Positions 25,167-33,313 of a stretch of DNA of 60,537 bases are shown here, piece after piece; within the stretch, counting starts at the first letter, position 1, and each line of letters starts with the position of its first letter. The notes below the pieces were generated by a model. The model had not been told where the DNA came from. It saw only the letters and a program-made list of their open reading frames with translations, and did not search any database. The stretch is from Bacteroides fragilis (GTDB lineage: Bacteria; Bacillota; Clostridia; Lachnospirales; Lachnospiraceae): positions 1 through 60,537 of the forward strand of contig JAMPFK010000016.1 of the NCBI GenBank assembly GCA_023664485.1, in the 5' to 3' direction. Position numbers and translations under genes: made by a program.

Positions 25167-26891
25167 ATGAAAAAGAGAAGACCGAGGGGAATTGGGATTC
25201 GTGTAAAAATTCTATTTCCGACAAGCATGGCGATTATTTTACTGTGTGTCGTTATGGGCATAAATTCTTATCTGCGCACAAAAGAAGGGCTGATCGCGAT
25301 GGGCGTTGAGGAAGCGCAGATGGCGGCGGCCGTTTCCACAAAGGTAATCGATGCTGATCTGGTGGCGGAGCTGTCGGCGGAAAAAGTGGGAAGCGGGGAA
25401 TATAACGTTTTGCTGAACGCTATGTACGGCGTTAAAGCGGATTGCGGGATACGGTATCTTTATACCCTGTATACGGATGGAAACAGAGTATATTATGGAG
25501 TCGATGCGGACGAAACGGAAAACAGGAACGATTTTGGAGCCGTTTTTGAGACGTCCTATCAGGAATTAAAACCCGTTTTTGAGGGCGGAATATATGTGCA
25601 GGATTACATCGATTCTACCGGGGACGGCGACCTGATCACCGCCTATGTACCCCTCATTGACAGCAACGGAAATGTCGCGGGAATTGTCGGCTGCGATTAT
25701 GATGCGTCCGGCGTAGTGGAGCGTCTGCGGCTCGCTTTGGCACGGGTGGTTCAGATTTCCGGCGTCTGCCTTGCCATCGCTTTGCTCGTTTTGAATTGTA
25801 TGGTGGGAAAAGTGATCAGACGGCTGCGTAAGGTGGACGGTAAGATTTATGAGCTGGTGCATAACGAGGGCGATCTGACGCAGACGCTGGATGTCCATAC
25901 CGGCGACGAGATGGAAATGATCGCGGAAAATGTCAATGAACTGCTCCGGCATATACGGGATATCATGCTGAATATTTCAGGAAATTCGGAATTTTTGAAG
26001 GAATCCTCCCGTACGGTATCGAGCAAGCTTGCGAATGCCGAAACGGAGATTACCGGCGTTTCCTCCGCAATGGAGGAAATGAACGCCGCGATGGAGGAGT
26101 CCAGCGCTTCGTTGGATCAGATCAATGAGTCCATCAGGCAGATTTTTGAGTCGATAGAAAGTATTTATGAACAGGCCGAAAAAGGGAGCGCTTCTTCCAA
26201 TGAAGTTATGAAAACGGCTTCGGAGATCTGTAACCGGGCCGTAGAAGAGAAACAGGAGGCGGTGCGCCAGGTCACGGATATGGCGTCGGCGGTCCGGCGG
26301 AAGATCGAGAAATCCAGGGATGTAGAGGAGATCAAAGAGCTTACGGCGAACATTATCAATATTACCGAGGAAACGAATCTCTTAGCCCTCAACGCGAGCA
26401 TCGAAGCGGCGCGGGCCGGAGAGGCCGGAAGAGGTTTTGCGGTGGTCGCTGACGAAATCGGAAAGCTGGCGGCAAATTCCGCCGCCTCCGCGGCGAGGAT
26501 CCAGAGTGTGACCGCGGCGGTGATTCAGGCGGTGGACGAGCTCGCGGCGGAAGCGGAGGAAATGCTGAACTTTATGAATAAGACCGCCATAGGCGGTTAT
26601 GAAAAGCTGCTGGAGACCAGCAGGAGCTATCAGAACGATGTCGGAAACATGGATGAGATGATGCAGCGATTTGCGGTGGAAAGCGAACAGCTGAAAGTGA
26701 ATATGGACGAGATCAGGACGGCTCTGGAAAGCGTGAAAACGGCGGTGGGTGAAAGTGCGCTGGGCGTAACGAACGTAACGGAGACGGCCGTAAGGCTGAC
26801 AGGCAATGTGAGCGATATCGGAAAGGAAGCGGATTCTAATCTGGACATTGTCGATAAGCTGAACGGCGAAGTAGGGAAGTTCAGGCTGTGA
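25167..26891 (+). CDS. Methyl-accepting chemotaxis protein
   Basis: The 574-residue receptor has a transmembrane helix (VKILFPTSMAIILLCVVMGI), an extracellular sensor of about 150 residues resembling a Cache domain (YIDSTGDGDLITAYVPLIDS, then GNVAGIVGCDYDA), a second helix (VVQISGVCLAIALLVLNCMV), a HAMP-like linker, and a cytoplasmic signalling domain with the hairpin tip EETNLLALNASIEAARAGEAG and GFAVVADEIGKLAANSA. The start at 25167 (AAAGGAAGG site) puts the membrane helix at the N-terminus; the in-frame ATG at 25137 is less likely. No cheA, cheW or other che gene is nearby. Its ligand is unknown. Confidence 0.93.
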   Translation: MKKRRPRGIGIRVKILFPTSMAIILLCVVMGINSYLRTKEGLIAMGVEEAQMAAAVSTKVIDADLVAELSAEKVGSGEYNVLLNAMYGVKADCGIRYLYTLYTDGNRVYYGVDADETENRNDFGAVFETSYQELKPVFEGGIYVQDYIDSTGDGDLITAYVPLIDSNGNVAGIVGCDYDASGVVERLRLALARVVQISGVCLAIALLVLNCMVGKVIRRLRKVDGKIYELVHNEGDLTQTLDVHTGDEMEMIAENVNELLRHIRDIMLNISGNSEFLKESSRTVSSKLANAETEITGVSSAMEEMNAAMEESSASLDQINESIRQIFESIESIYEQAEKGSASSNEVMKTASEICNRAVEEKQEAVRQVTDMASAVRRKIEKSRDVEEIKELTANIINITEETNLLALNASIEAARAGEAGRGFAVVADEIGKLAANSAASAARIQSVTAAVIQAVDELAAEAEEMLNFMNKTAIGGYEKLLETSRSYQNDVGNMDEMMQRFAVESEQLKVNMDEIRTALESVKTAVGESALGVTNVTETAVRLTGNVSDIGKEADSNLDIVDKLNGEVGKFRL

Positions 26892-26911
26892 ACTGCGCCA
26901 AAAGACGGGCA

Positions 26912-26942
26912 GGCTATGTCCGGAAGCCTGTAGGCCATAGCC
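26912..26942 (+). terminator. Hairpin after the chemoreceptor gene
   Basis: GGCTATG (26912-26918) pairs with CATAGCC (26936-26942). There is no T run, so termination is uncertain. Confidence 0.35.
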
Positions 26943-27033
26943 ATATATCCCCTCACCGGCCGCACATTTTGCCGGATAATGCCGGAATATCGGATAAAAA
27001 TTCAGAATTATGGGTTTTTTGATAAAATAATGA

Positions 27034-27062
27034 TTGTGTAAAAATGTATATCAATGTATAAT
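27034..27062 (+). promoter_or_regulatory. Sigma-A promoter of the DUF969-DUF979-pcp-GGCT operon
   Basis: TTGTGT (27034-27039) and TATAAT (27057-27062), spacer 17 bp. Confidence 0.65.
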
Positions 27063-27148
27063 TATACTGAAATCGGAAGGAGGGCAGAGAAAAAGACAGA
27101 AATACGAAAAAGGAAGAATCACTTATTGATGAAGAAGGGAGTTACAAA

Positions 27149-27823
27149 ATGGAGTATATCAAACTCATAGGTATTCTGATTATTGTTTTAGGTTTTACGC
27201 TGAAACTGGATGTTCTCGCAACGGTGCTGGTAGCCGGTATCGTCACGGGGCTGGTAGCCGGGCTGGATTTTATACATATTCTGGAAATCATCGGAGAGTC
27301 CTTTGTAAGCAACCGGCTTATGTCCATTTTCCTGATCATGTTTCCGGTCATCGCGATCATCGAAAGGTACGGCATGAAAGAAAGAGCGGCCTATCTGATC
27401 GGAAAGATCAGGAACGCTTCGGCCGGCAAGGTACTTTCGATCTGGATGGTAATCCGTTCGGTTGCGTCCGCGTTAAATATCCGTATCGGCGGCCATGTAC
27501 AGTTTATCCGTCCGCTGATCCTGCCGATGACCGCGGCTGCTGCGGAGGCTTCCAAAGGAGGTAAGCTGACGGATAAGGAAGATGAGAAAGTAAAAGGGCT
27601 TTCGGCGGCAACGGAGAACTTCGGTAATTTCTTTGCACAGAACTGTTTCCCCGCCTCCTCCGGCGTCGTGCTGATACAATCGGGTCTTGCAATCGCCGGA
27701 TACGAGGTTACGTTATCGTCGATCGCATCTTCTGCTATTTATGTGATGATTATTTCTGTTATCCTCACGATCATCCAGGTGTTATTGTTCGATAAAAAGG
27801 TGAAGGGAGGAAAGAAATCATGA
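27149..27823 (+). CDS. DUF969 integral membrane protein
   Basis: The 224-residue protein has about six hydrophobic segments, among them LIGILIIVLGFTLKLDVLAT, FLIMFPVIAIIERYG and a C-terminal IYVMIISVILTIIQVLLF. The conserved block IGGHVQFIRPLILPMTAAAA and AQNCFPASSGVVLIQSGL are family hallmarks. DUF969 genes regularly sit beside DUF979 and pcp in Firmicutes, which suggests the two membrane proteins form a transporter for pyroglutamate or pyroglutamyl peptides; that role is inference. Its stop overlaps the DUF979 start by four bases. Confidence 0.85.
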   Translation: MEYIKLIGILIIVLGFTLKLDVLATVLVAGIVTGLVAGLDFIHILEIIGESFVSNRLMSIFLIMFPVIAIIERYGMKERAAYLIGKIRNASAGKVLSIWMVIRSVASALNIRIGGHVQFIRPLILPMTAAAAEASKGGKLTDKEDEKVKGLSAATENFGNFFAQNCFPASSGVVLIQSGLAIAGYEVTLSSIASSAIYVMIISVILTIIQVLLFDKKVKGGKKS

Positions 27824-28779
27824 CAAATTTTTTAGGTGTTTATTTTCCGGAGTTTTTCTACGTTCTCTGCGGTCTGGTATGTTTTTTGACCGCATACCGC
27901 GCAAGGAAAAATGAGCAGGCCAGAATCGGGACGATGCTTTTCTGGGCGCTGACAGGCGTTATTTTCATGTTGGGTAAGGTCCTGCCGTCGGCGGCAGTGG
28001 GCGGCATGCTGGTCGTGATGGGCGTTCTGACCGTTACAAAGCAGGTAAAAGCCGGCAAATTCGTGGAATCGACGCCGGAATTCCGGAAGGCTTCCAGCGA
28101 AAAGATCGGTACGAAGATTTTCGCGCCGGCCATTACGGTGGGCCTGATCGCGCTGATTCTCTCTTTTGTGAAATATGATGTAATCAAGGATGGAGTGGCG
28201 ACGCCGACGGCGCTGAACGGCGCGATCATGACGGGTGTTGCCTGCGTCATAGCGCTTATCCTGGCATTTGTTATCTGTAAACCGAAAGTATCCGATACCA
28301 AAGAGGATACGTCCCGTCTTTTGATGCAGGTCGGCGCGGCCTGTCTTTTACCGCAGCTGCTCGGCGCGCTGGGAAGCGTATTTTCCGAGGCAGGCGTGGG
28401 CGATGTGATTTCCGGCATGATTTCCTCTGTTGTACCGCAGGGAAATATCGTAATCGGCGTTATCATTTATGTGTTCGGCATGGTCATATTTACGATGATC
28501 ATGGGCAATGCGTTTGCGGCTTTTACGGTCATTACGGCAGGAATCGGCGTTCCGTTCGTTATCGCGCAGGGCGGCAATCCGGCGATTATCGGAGCGCTCG
28601 GCATGACGGCGGGCTATTGCGGGACGCTGATGACGCCCATGGCGGCGAATTTCAACATCGTTCCCTGTGCGGTCCTGGAGACAAAAGATCCCAAATGGTC
28701 GATCATCAAGGCACAGGTGCCGATGGCGCTCATGATGATCGTCGTTCATATTATTTTAATGCTGGTAATCGGATTTTAA
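27820..28779 (+). CDS. DUF979 integral membrane protein
   Basis: The 319-residue protein has about nine predicted membrane segments (for example FFYVLCGLVCFLTAYRA, TVGLIALILSFVKY, VPMALMMIVVHIILMLVIGF). The conserved GMTAGYCGTLMTPMAANFN near the C-terminus, with small and polar residues inside a membrane region, resembles substrate-binding hairpins of transporters. It is translationally coupled to the DUF969 gene (ATGA) and followed 27 bp later by pcp. Partner of DUF969 in a putative carrier; substrate not shown by sequence. Confidence 0.85.
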   Translation: MTNFLGVYFPEFFYVLCGLVCFLTAYRARKNEQARIGTMLFWALTGVIFMLGKVLPSAAVGGMLVVMGVLTVTKQVKAGKFVESTPEFRKASSEKIGTKIFAPAITVGLIALILSFVKYDVIKDGVATPTALNGAIMTGVACVIALILAFVICKPKVSDTKEDTSRLLMQVGAACLLPQLLGALGSVFSEAGVGDVISGMISSVVPQGNIVIGVIIYVFGMVIFTMIMGNAFAAFTVITAGIGVPFVIAQGGNPAIIGALGMTAGYCGTLMTPMAANFNIVPCAVLETKDPKWSIIKAQVPMALMMIVVHIILMLVIGF

Positions 28780-28806
28780 AAAGAGATAGAAAGGGATGGT
28801 CAGTAT

Positions 28807-29448
28807 ATGAAAATATTAGTTACCGGATTTGATCCATTTGGCGGAGAGCCAATCAACCCCGCGATCGAAACAGTGAAGAGACTGCCGGATGAAATTGCGG
28901 GCGCCGAAATTATCAAACTGGAGATCCCGACGGTCTGCCATAAGTCCCTCAGGGTAATCGATGAAGCGATTGCAGAATACGATCCGGACGTTGTCCTGTC
29001 CATCGGACAGGCAGGCGGACGAACGGATATTACCGTGGAACGGGTGGGCATTAACGTAGACGACTGCCGGATTCCGGATAATGAAGGGAATCAGATCATT
29101 GATGAGCCCGTTTATCCGGACGGGCCGGACGCATATCTGGTGAAGGTGCCGATCAAGGCCATGGTGCAGAAGATCCAGAGCAGGAATATCCCGGCATCCG
29201 TTTCCAACACGGCAGGAACCTTTGTATGTAATCATGTGACATACGGCGTCTGCCATCTGCTCGCGACCAAATATCCGGGCAAGCGGAGCGGTTTTATCCA
29301 TATTCCTTATCTTCCACAGCAGGTAATCGACAAAAAGAACATGCCCTCCATGGCGCAGGATATGATGGTGGAAGCGATTACGGCGGCCATCGAGGCAATC
29401 GTGGAAACGAAGGAAGACATTAAAGTGACGGGTGGTGCGACACATTAA
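28807..29448 (+). CDS. pcp: Pyrrolidone-carboxylate peptidase
   Basis: The 213-residue cysteine peptidase (family C15) removes N-terminal pyroglutamate (5-oxoproline) from peptides. The N-terminal VTGFDPFGGEPINPA is the family signature. Catalytic residues are visible: Glu in VERVGINVDD context, Cys in NTAGTFVCNHVTYG, and His in GFIHIPYLPQQ. Length is normal. It shares an operon with the DUF969/DUF979 proteins and ends one base into the GGCT start (TAATG), tying release of 5-oxoproline to a second 5-oxoproline-forming enzyme. Confidence 0.96.
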   Translation: MKILVTGFDPFGGEPINPAIETVKRLPDEIAGAEIIKLEIPTVCHKSLRVIDEAIAEYDPDVVLSIGQAGGRTDITVERVGINVDDCRIPDNEGNQIIDEPVYPDGPDAYLVKVPIKAMVQKIQSRNIPASVSNTAGTFVCNHVTYGVCHLLATKYPGKRSGFIHIPYLPQQVIDKKNMPSMAQDMMVEAITAAIEAIVETKEDIKVTGGATH

Positions 29449-29873
29449 TGAAAAAGATGTTTGTGTACGGGACTTTGCGCGTAGGAATGTATAATTATGA
29501 AAAATACTATCAGGAGCATGATTCTTTTCGCCAAAATGCCTATGTGAAGGGAACGCTTCATACCCTCAAAGGAAAGGTGTATCCGGCACTGACAGAAGGA
29601 ACGCAGATGGTCGCAGGGGAAATTCATGAAGTACCGGATGCGGTTCAGGATGAAGTGGATCTGATGGAAGGATTTTTCGGAGAGGGCGTTATGGAAAATG
29701 AATATGACAAAACTGTCAGCGATATTTACGATGCGGACGGAAATGTCATAGACCGCCTGCCCGTTTATTTTTACAACGTCAGAAATGCGAAGAACAGGGA
29801 ACTTTTAGGAGATGTCATTGCGGGCAATGACTATGTGGCATATTTGCAGGAAAAACAAAATCGACAGGGCTGA
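29448..29873 (+). CDS. Gamma-glutamylcyclotransferase-like (AIG2/GGCT) protein
   Basis: The 141-residue protein begins MKKMFVYGTLRVG, the substrate-binding loop of the GGCT/BtrG fold, and has the catalytic Glu candidate in EVDLMEGFF. GGCT enzymes turn gamma-glutamyl peptides or amines into 5-oxoproline plus the free amine. Substrate cannot be set from sequence. It overlaps pcp by one base and is the last gene of the unit; a long structured terminator follows. Together with Pcp it suggests a pathway centred on 5-oxoproline. Confidence 0.85.
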   Translation: MKKMFVYGTLRVGMYNYEKYYQEHDSFRQNAYVKGTLHTLKGKVYPALTEGTQMVAGEIHEVPDAVQDEVDLMEGFFGEGVMENEYDKTVSDIYDADGNVIDRLPVYFYNVRNAKNRELLGDVIAGNDYVAYLQEKQNRQG

Positions 29874-29899
29874 TGCTTTTAAAAACGCCTTTGAAGGAA

Positions 29900-29974
29900 A
29901 AACTGCCGTAGATGGGAAGACGGCTCTTACCCAATCATGAGTAAGAACCGGGAAACCATTACGGCGGTTTTTTT
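29900..29974 (+). terminator. Large two-stem terminator
   Basis: AAACTGCCGTA (29900-29910) pairs with TACGGCGGTTT (29960-29970) with one G-U pair, enclosing a second stem (TCTTAC at 29925-29930 with GTAAGA at 29941-29946). A run of seven T follows. The closed three-way-like shape is larger than a simple terminator. Confidence 0.7.
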
Positions 29975-29989
29975 GTGGGAAAATGACTT

Positions 29990-30090
29990 TATAGTAAACG
30001 ACATAACAAATTGCTCTTTCCGGCTCTTGCAAAAGCCATATATAAGCTTTTACAAGTCCGAACAGGCAATTTCCAATATTGTTAACAATA
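29990..30090. repeat. MITE-like palindromic repeat, copy 2
   Basis: A 101-bp copy of the unit at 10895-10997. It starts with TATAGTAAACGACATAACAA, identical over the first 20 bases to copy 1, contains the stem CTTGCAAAAGC (30026-30036) with GCTTTTACAAG (30046-30056), and ends CAATTTCCAATATTGTTAAC plus a short AT tail. The centre has diverged but with compensating changes that keep the hairpin. It lies between the GGCT terminator and the sulfhydrylase promoter. Confidence 0.8.
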
Positions 30091-30102
30091 AAAAAGTTTT
30101 CA

Positions 30103-30142
30103 TATTAATCCTATTGACAATATAGGAATAATAGAGTATGAT
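30103..30142 (+). promoter_or_regulatory. Promoter of the sulfhydrylase gene with overlapping dyad operator
   Basis: TTGACA (30114-30119) and TATGAT (30137-30142), spacer 17 bp. An inverted repeat, TATTAATCCTAT (30103-30114) and ATAGGAATAATA (30122-30133), one mismatch, 7-bp centre, covers the -35 and spacer. The arms resemble Rrf2/CymR-type boxes that control cysteine and methionine genes; the regulator is not in the window. Confidence 0.65.
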
Positions 30143-30184
30143 TGCTTTCAGATGAAAAAAGACGGACGCGAGGAGGATAAAAAA

Positions 30185-31468
30185 ATGAGCGAATATAAGT
30201 TTGAGACCCTGCAGCTGCATGTTGGACAGGAGGAACCGGATCCGGTAACGGACGCGAGGGCCGTACCGATATACCAGACGACTTCTTATGTATTTAAAAA
30301 TTCCGCCCATGCGGCGGCACGTTTTGGTCTGGCAGACGCCGGAAATATTTACGGGCGGCTGACTAATTCCACACAGGATGTTCTCGAAAAGAGGCTGGCC
30401 GCGCTGGAAGGCGGCACGGCGGCTCTTGCGCTTTCGTCCGGCGCGGCGGCGATCAGCTATGTGATAGAGGCGCTGGCGGCGGACGGCGGCCATATCGTTT
30501 CGCAGAAAACGATTTATGGCGGCAGTTATAATCTGCTGGCGCATACGCTGCCCCATTACGGGATTACAACGACCTTTGTGGATGCGCATGATCTGGCCGA
30601 GGTAGAAGGGGCCATTCAGGAAAATACGCGCGCGGTCTATCTGGAAACGCTGGGAAATCCGAACAGCGATATCCCGGACATTGACGCCATAGCCGAAATC
30701 GCTCACAGGCATGGGCTGCCGTTAGTCATCGATAATACTTTCGGAACGCCGTATCTGATCCGGCCCATCGAGCATGGCGCGGATATCGTGGTGCATTCCG
30801 CAACGAAATTCATCGGCGGACACGGCACGACGCTTGGCGGCATTATCGTAGATTCCGGGAAATTTGACTGGAAGGCCAGCGGAAAATACCCGGCGATCGC
30901 GGATGCTAATCCGAGCTATCACGGCGTATCCTTCGTGGATGCGGTGGGGCCGGCGGCTTTTGTCACCTATATCCGCGCGATTCTGCTGCGCGATACCGGG
31001 GCAGCGATTTCGCCTTTCAATGCTTTTCTGTTATTGCAGGGCGTGGAAACGCTTTCCCTCAGGCTGGAACGCCATGCGGAAAATACGAAGAAGGTCGTGG
31101 AATATCTGGCGGGCCATCCGCAGGTGGAGCATGTGAATCATCCTTCGCTTCCGGATCACCCGGATCACGCGCTGTATGAGAAATATTTCCCGAACGGAGG
31201 GGCTTCAGTTTTTACGTTTGAGATCAAAGGCGGGCAGGAAGAGGCGCATCGCTTCATCGACCATTTGAAGATCTTTTCCCTGTTGGCAAATGTTGCGGAT
31301 GTCAAAAGCCTCGTCATCCATCCGGCGACAACGACCCATTCCCAGCTGACGGCGGAAGAACTGCTCGACCAGGGCATCAGACCCAATACAATACGCCTGT
31401 CCATCGGAACGGAGCATATCGACGATATCATTGCCGACCTGGAATTGGGATTTGCGGCGGTGAGATAG
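30185..31468 (+). CDS. metY: O-acetylhomoserine/O-acetylserine sulfhydrylase
   Basis: The 427-residue PLP enzyme of the Cys/Met metabolism family makes homocysteine (or cysteine) from the O-acetyl ester and sulfide. Key blocks: VPIYQTTSYVF, IYGRLTNSTQDVLEKRLAALEGG, the PLP-lysine site VHSATKFIGGHGTTLGG, and NHPSLPDHPDH; the C-terminal half has the family feature QGVETLSLRLERHAENT. Start at 30185 follows GAGGAGG; the in-frame ATG at 30152 lies too near the promoter. It is monocistronic, with its own regulated promoter and terminator. Confidence 0.94.
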   Translation: MSEYKFETLQLHVGQEEPDPVTDARAVPIYQTTSYVFKNSAHAAARFGLADAGNIYGRLTNSTQDVLEKRLAALEGGTAALALSSGAAAISYVIEALAADGGHIVSQKTIYGGSYNLLAHTLPHYGITTTFVDAHDLAEVEGAIQENTRAVYLETLGNPNSDIPDIDAIAEIAHRHGLPLVIDNTFGTPYLIRPIEHGADIVVHSATKFIGGHGTTLGGIIVDSGKFDWKASGKYPAIADANPSYHGVSFVDAVGPAAFVTYIRAILLRDTGAAISPFNAFLLLQGVETLSLRLERHAENTKKVVEYLAGHPQVEHVNHPSLPDHPDHALYEKYFPNGGASVFTFEIKGGQEEAHRFIDHLKIFSLLANVADVKSLVIHPATTTHSQLTAEELLDQGIRPNTIRLSIGTEHIDDIIADLELGFAAVR

Positions 31469-31493
31469 AAATACATAAGTTCCTTTTAAGAAG

Positions 31494-31529
31494 AGCCGCA
31501 CAATGCCGGAAACGGATTGTGCGGCTTTT
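31494..31529 (+). terminator. Terminator after metY
   Basis: AGCCGCACAAT (31494-31504) pairs perfectly with ATTGTGCGGCT (31516-31526), then TTTT. Confidence 0.88.
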
Positions 31530-31576
31530 AACTGGCGCGCCTTGCGGCACACGTTTACAATTTGCTCCTGAACCGA

Positions 31577-31605
31577 TTGCTTTTTTACATAAGATGGGAT
31601 ACAAT
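31577..31605 (+). promoter_or_regulatory. Probable promoter of the sugar-isomerase-like gene
   Basis: TTGCTT (31577-31582) and TACAAT (31600-31605), spacer 17 bp. Confidence 0.5.
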
Positions 31606-31678
31606 TATGAAAATTACAGAGGATCGAGCCTCTTATTATTTTATGCGCCGTTCATTGAATGGTAGAAAGGAGATTATC

Positions 31679-33097
31679 ATGTTAGTTGCAACAAAAGCAA
31701 AGGTGGGTGTTTTTTCGATTGCGCTGGGGGCATATCTGCCGCAGTTCCCGCAGCTGGTTCCTGAATTTGAAAGCCAGTATGAGGCATTTAAGAAAACGCT
31801 CCCGGACACAGTGGAGATTATTGACGGAGGGCTGGTGACGACAAAGGAACAGTCACAGGCGGCGGGGGATTTATTCCGTGCGGCGGATGTGGATCTGGTA
31901 TTCTTGCAGCTGCTTACTTATGCGACTTCTTATAATATGCTTCCGGCGGTGAAAGATCTGGATGTTCCGGTGGTTCTTGTCAATATCCAGAAACTGAAAG
32001 CTCTGGACTATGACCATACGGACATTGCATCGTGGCTGGGCGAGGGCTATGCCTGCGGCGCGGTCGGCGAGATGGTGGCCGATCTGGAACGGTACGGAAA
32101 GAGACATGCGGTGATCACGGGCGTTGTAGAGGGCGGCGATGCGGCCGTACAGGCGGAGATTGAGGACTGGTGCCGCGCGGCGCAGACCAGGAGGCGTTTC
32201 AGGGATACCAATATTGCGCAGATCGGGCGGCCTTATCCGGGCATGATGGATCTCTATATCGATGAATCGAATCTGTACAGAAGAATGCACTTATATACCA
32301 AACAGTTCGACTGGGAAAAGATGTGGGTCATCGCGGAAAATATTACCGATGAAGAAGTGATTCGCGCAAAGGCGCAGGAAATCCTTGATACATTTGATAT
32401 TGAAGGCGGCGGCACCATCGAGAAAGTATGGGAGATGGCGAAGTATGTAGTCGCGTTTGAGAAATGGTGCGAAGAAGAAAAATTAGGACTGATCGCTTCT
32501 CATTATGACGGCTTTGCCAAAGGACAGGCGGGCGTCCTTGACAGTATGCTGATTCCGGCTTTTTCCATGCTGATCAAACAGGGCGTGGCCTGTGCGGTCG
32601 AAGGGGATATGAAAGTCGCTATGGCGATGAGTATTTTGAAAACGATTTCAGGAACCGGCCAGCTCGCGGAAATGTATTCCATCGATTTCAACGACGATAT
32701 TGCGATTATCGGCCACAGCGGTTCCGGTGATGCGGATATTTCCGATAAAAAACCGACCATGAAGATTGTAGAGGTATTCCATGGGAAAACGGGCGGCGGT
32801 TATCTGACACAGTTCTATCCTTATACGGGCCCTGTTACTTATCTTGCCATTACGCAGGACGGGGACGGACATTTCAAATTCATTGCGGCGGAAGGCATCA
32901 ATGAGGAAGGAAAGATTCTTTCCTTCGGAGATACCAACATGAGGACCCGGTTTACCTGCGGGGCAAGGGAGTTCGTGAACCGCTGGAGCGAGTGCGGGCC
33001 GACACATCATTTTGCGGCGGCGACAGGCAGGCATATCGACACGATTTTGAAAGTTGCCAAAATATTTAATGTGCCGGTAGAAGTAGTTACCAGATGA
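31679..33097 (+). CDS. L-arabinose/L-fucose isomerase-family protein
   Basis: The 472-residue protein has the layout of the fucose/arabinose isomerase superfamily: an N-terminal Rossmann-like region (VGVFSIALGAYLPQFPQLVP), a middle domain with FAKGQAGVLDSMLIPAFSML and AVEGDMKVAMAMSILKT (a Glu in the metal-ligand position), and a C-terminal domain with VVEVFHGKTGGGY-like text and GPTHHFAAATGRHIDTI (His). It would isomerise an aldose to a ketose using Mn2+, but the sugar is not clear; it is not in an ara or fuc operon. Start at 31679 follows GAAAGGAG; the extension to 31562 lacks a site. Confidence 0.75.
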   Translation: MLVATKAKVGVFSIALGAYLPQFPQLVPEFESQYEAFKKTLPDTVEIIDGGLVTTKEQSQAAGDLFRAADVDLVFLQLLTYATSYNMLPAVKDLDVPVVLVNIQKLKALDYDHTDIASWLGEGYACGAVGEMVADLERYGKRHAVITGVVEGGDAAVQAEIEDWCRAAQTRRRFRDTNIAQIGRPYPGMMDLYIDESNLYRRMHLYTKQFDWEKMWVIAENITDEEVIRAKAQEILDTFDIEGGGTIEKVWEMAKYVVAFEKWCEEEKLGLIASHYDGFAKGQAGVLDSMLIPAFSMLIKQGVACAVEGDMKVAMAMSILKTISGTGQLAEMYSIDFNDDIAIIGHSGSGDADISDKKPTMKIVEVFHGKTGGGYLTQFYPYTGPVTYLAITQDGDGHFKFIAAEGINEEGKILSFGDTNMRTRFTCGAREFVNRWSECGPTHHFAAATGRHIDTILKVAKIFNVPVEVVTR

Positions 33098-33117
33098 TCA
33101 TCACAAAAACAGGCAGG

Positions 33118-33148
33118 AAAAAAGCAGTTCTTCGGAGCTGCTTTTTTT
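33118..33148 (+). terminator. Terminator with UUCG loop
   Basis: AAGCAGTTC (33122-33130), loop TTCG, GAGCTGCTT (33135-33143), then a T run to 33148. Confidence 0.88.
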
Positions 33149-33229
33149 GCCGGCGTTTTTTCGATATTCCGTCAAATGATGAATAACGCGGATGAACTGT
33201 TACGAATATTCATTAAAGGAAAAACAGAG

Positions 33230-33282
33230 TTGACAGGCAAAATATAATTGTGTACAATTAAAAAAGATTGTACACAATTATA
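33230..33282 (+). promoter_or_regulatory. Peroxide-operon promoter with double OhrR-type operator
   Basis: TTGACA (33230-33235) and TACAAT (33253-33258), spacer 17 bp. TATAATTGTGTACAAT (33243-33258) and its exact reverse complement (33267-33282) form a 16-bp inverted repeat. Each arm holds an AATTGT-NN-ACAATT palindrome, centres 20 bp apart (two helical turns), and the first covers the -10. These match MarR/OhrR-type boxes, and an OhrR-like regulator is encoded downstream. Confidence 0.82.
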
Positions 33283-33313
33283 TTTTATAAAATTAAAAAG
33301 GAGGGAAGAAACC

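Noticed and set aside
29874..29989. Riboswitch upstream of the sulfhydrylase gene
   Set aside because: It lies before that gene's promoter, ends in a T tract and matches no riboswitch core I know; it is best read as the terminator of the preceding operon.
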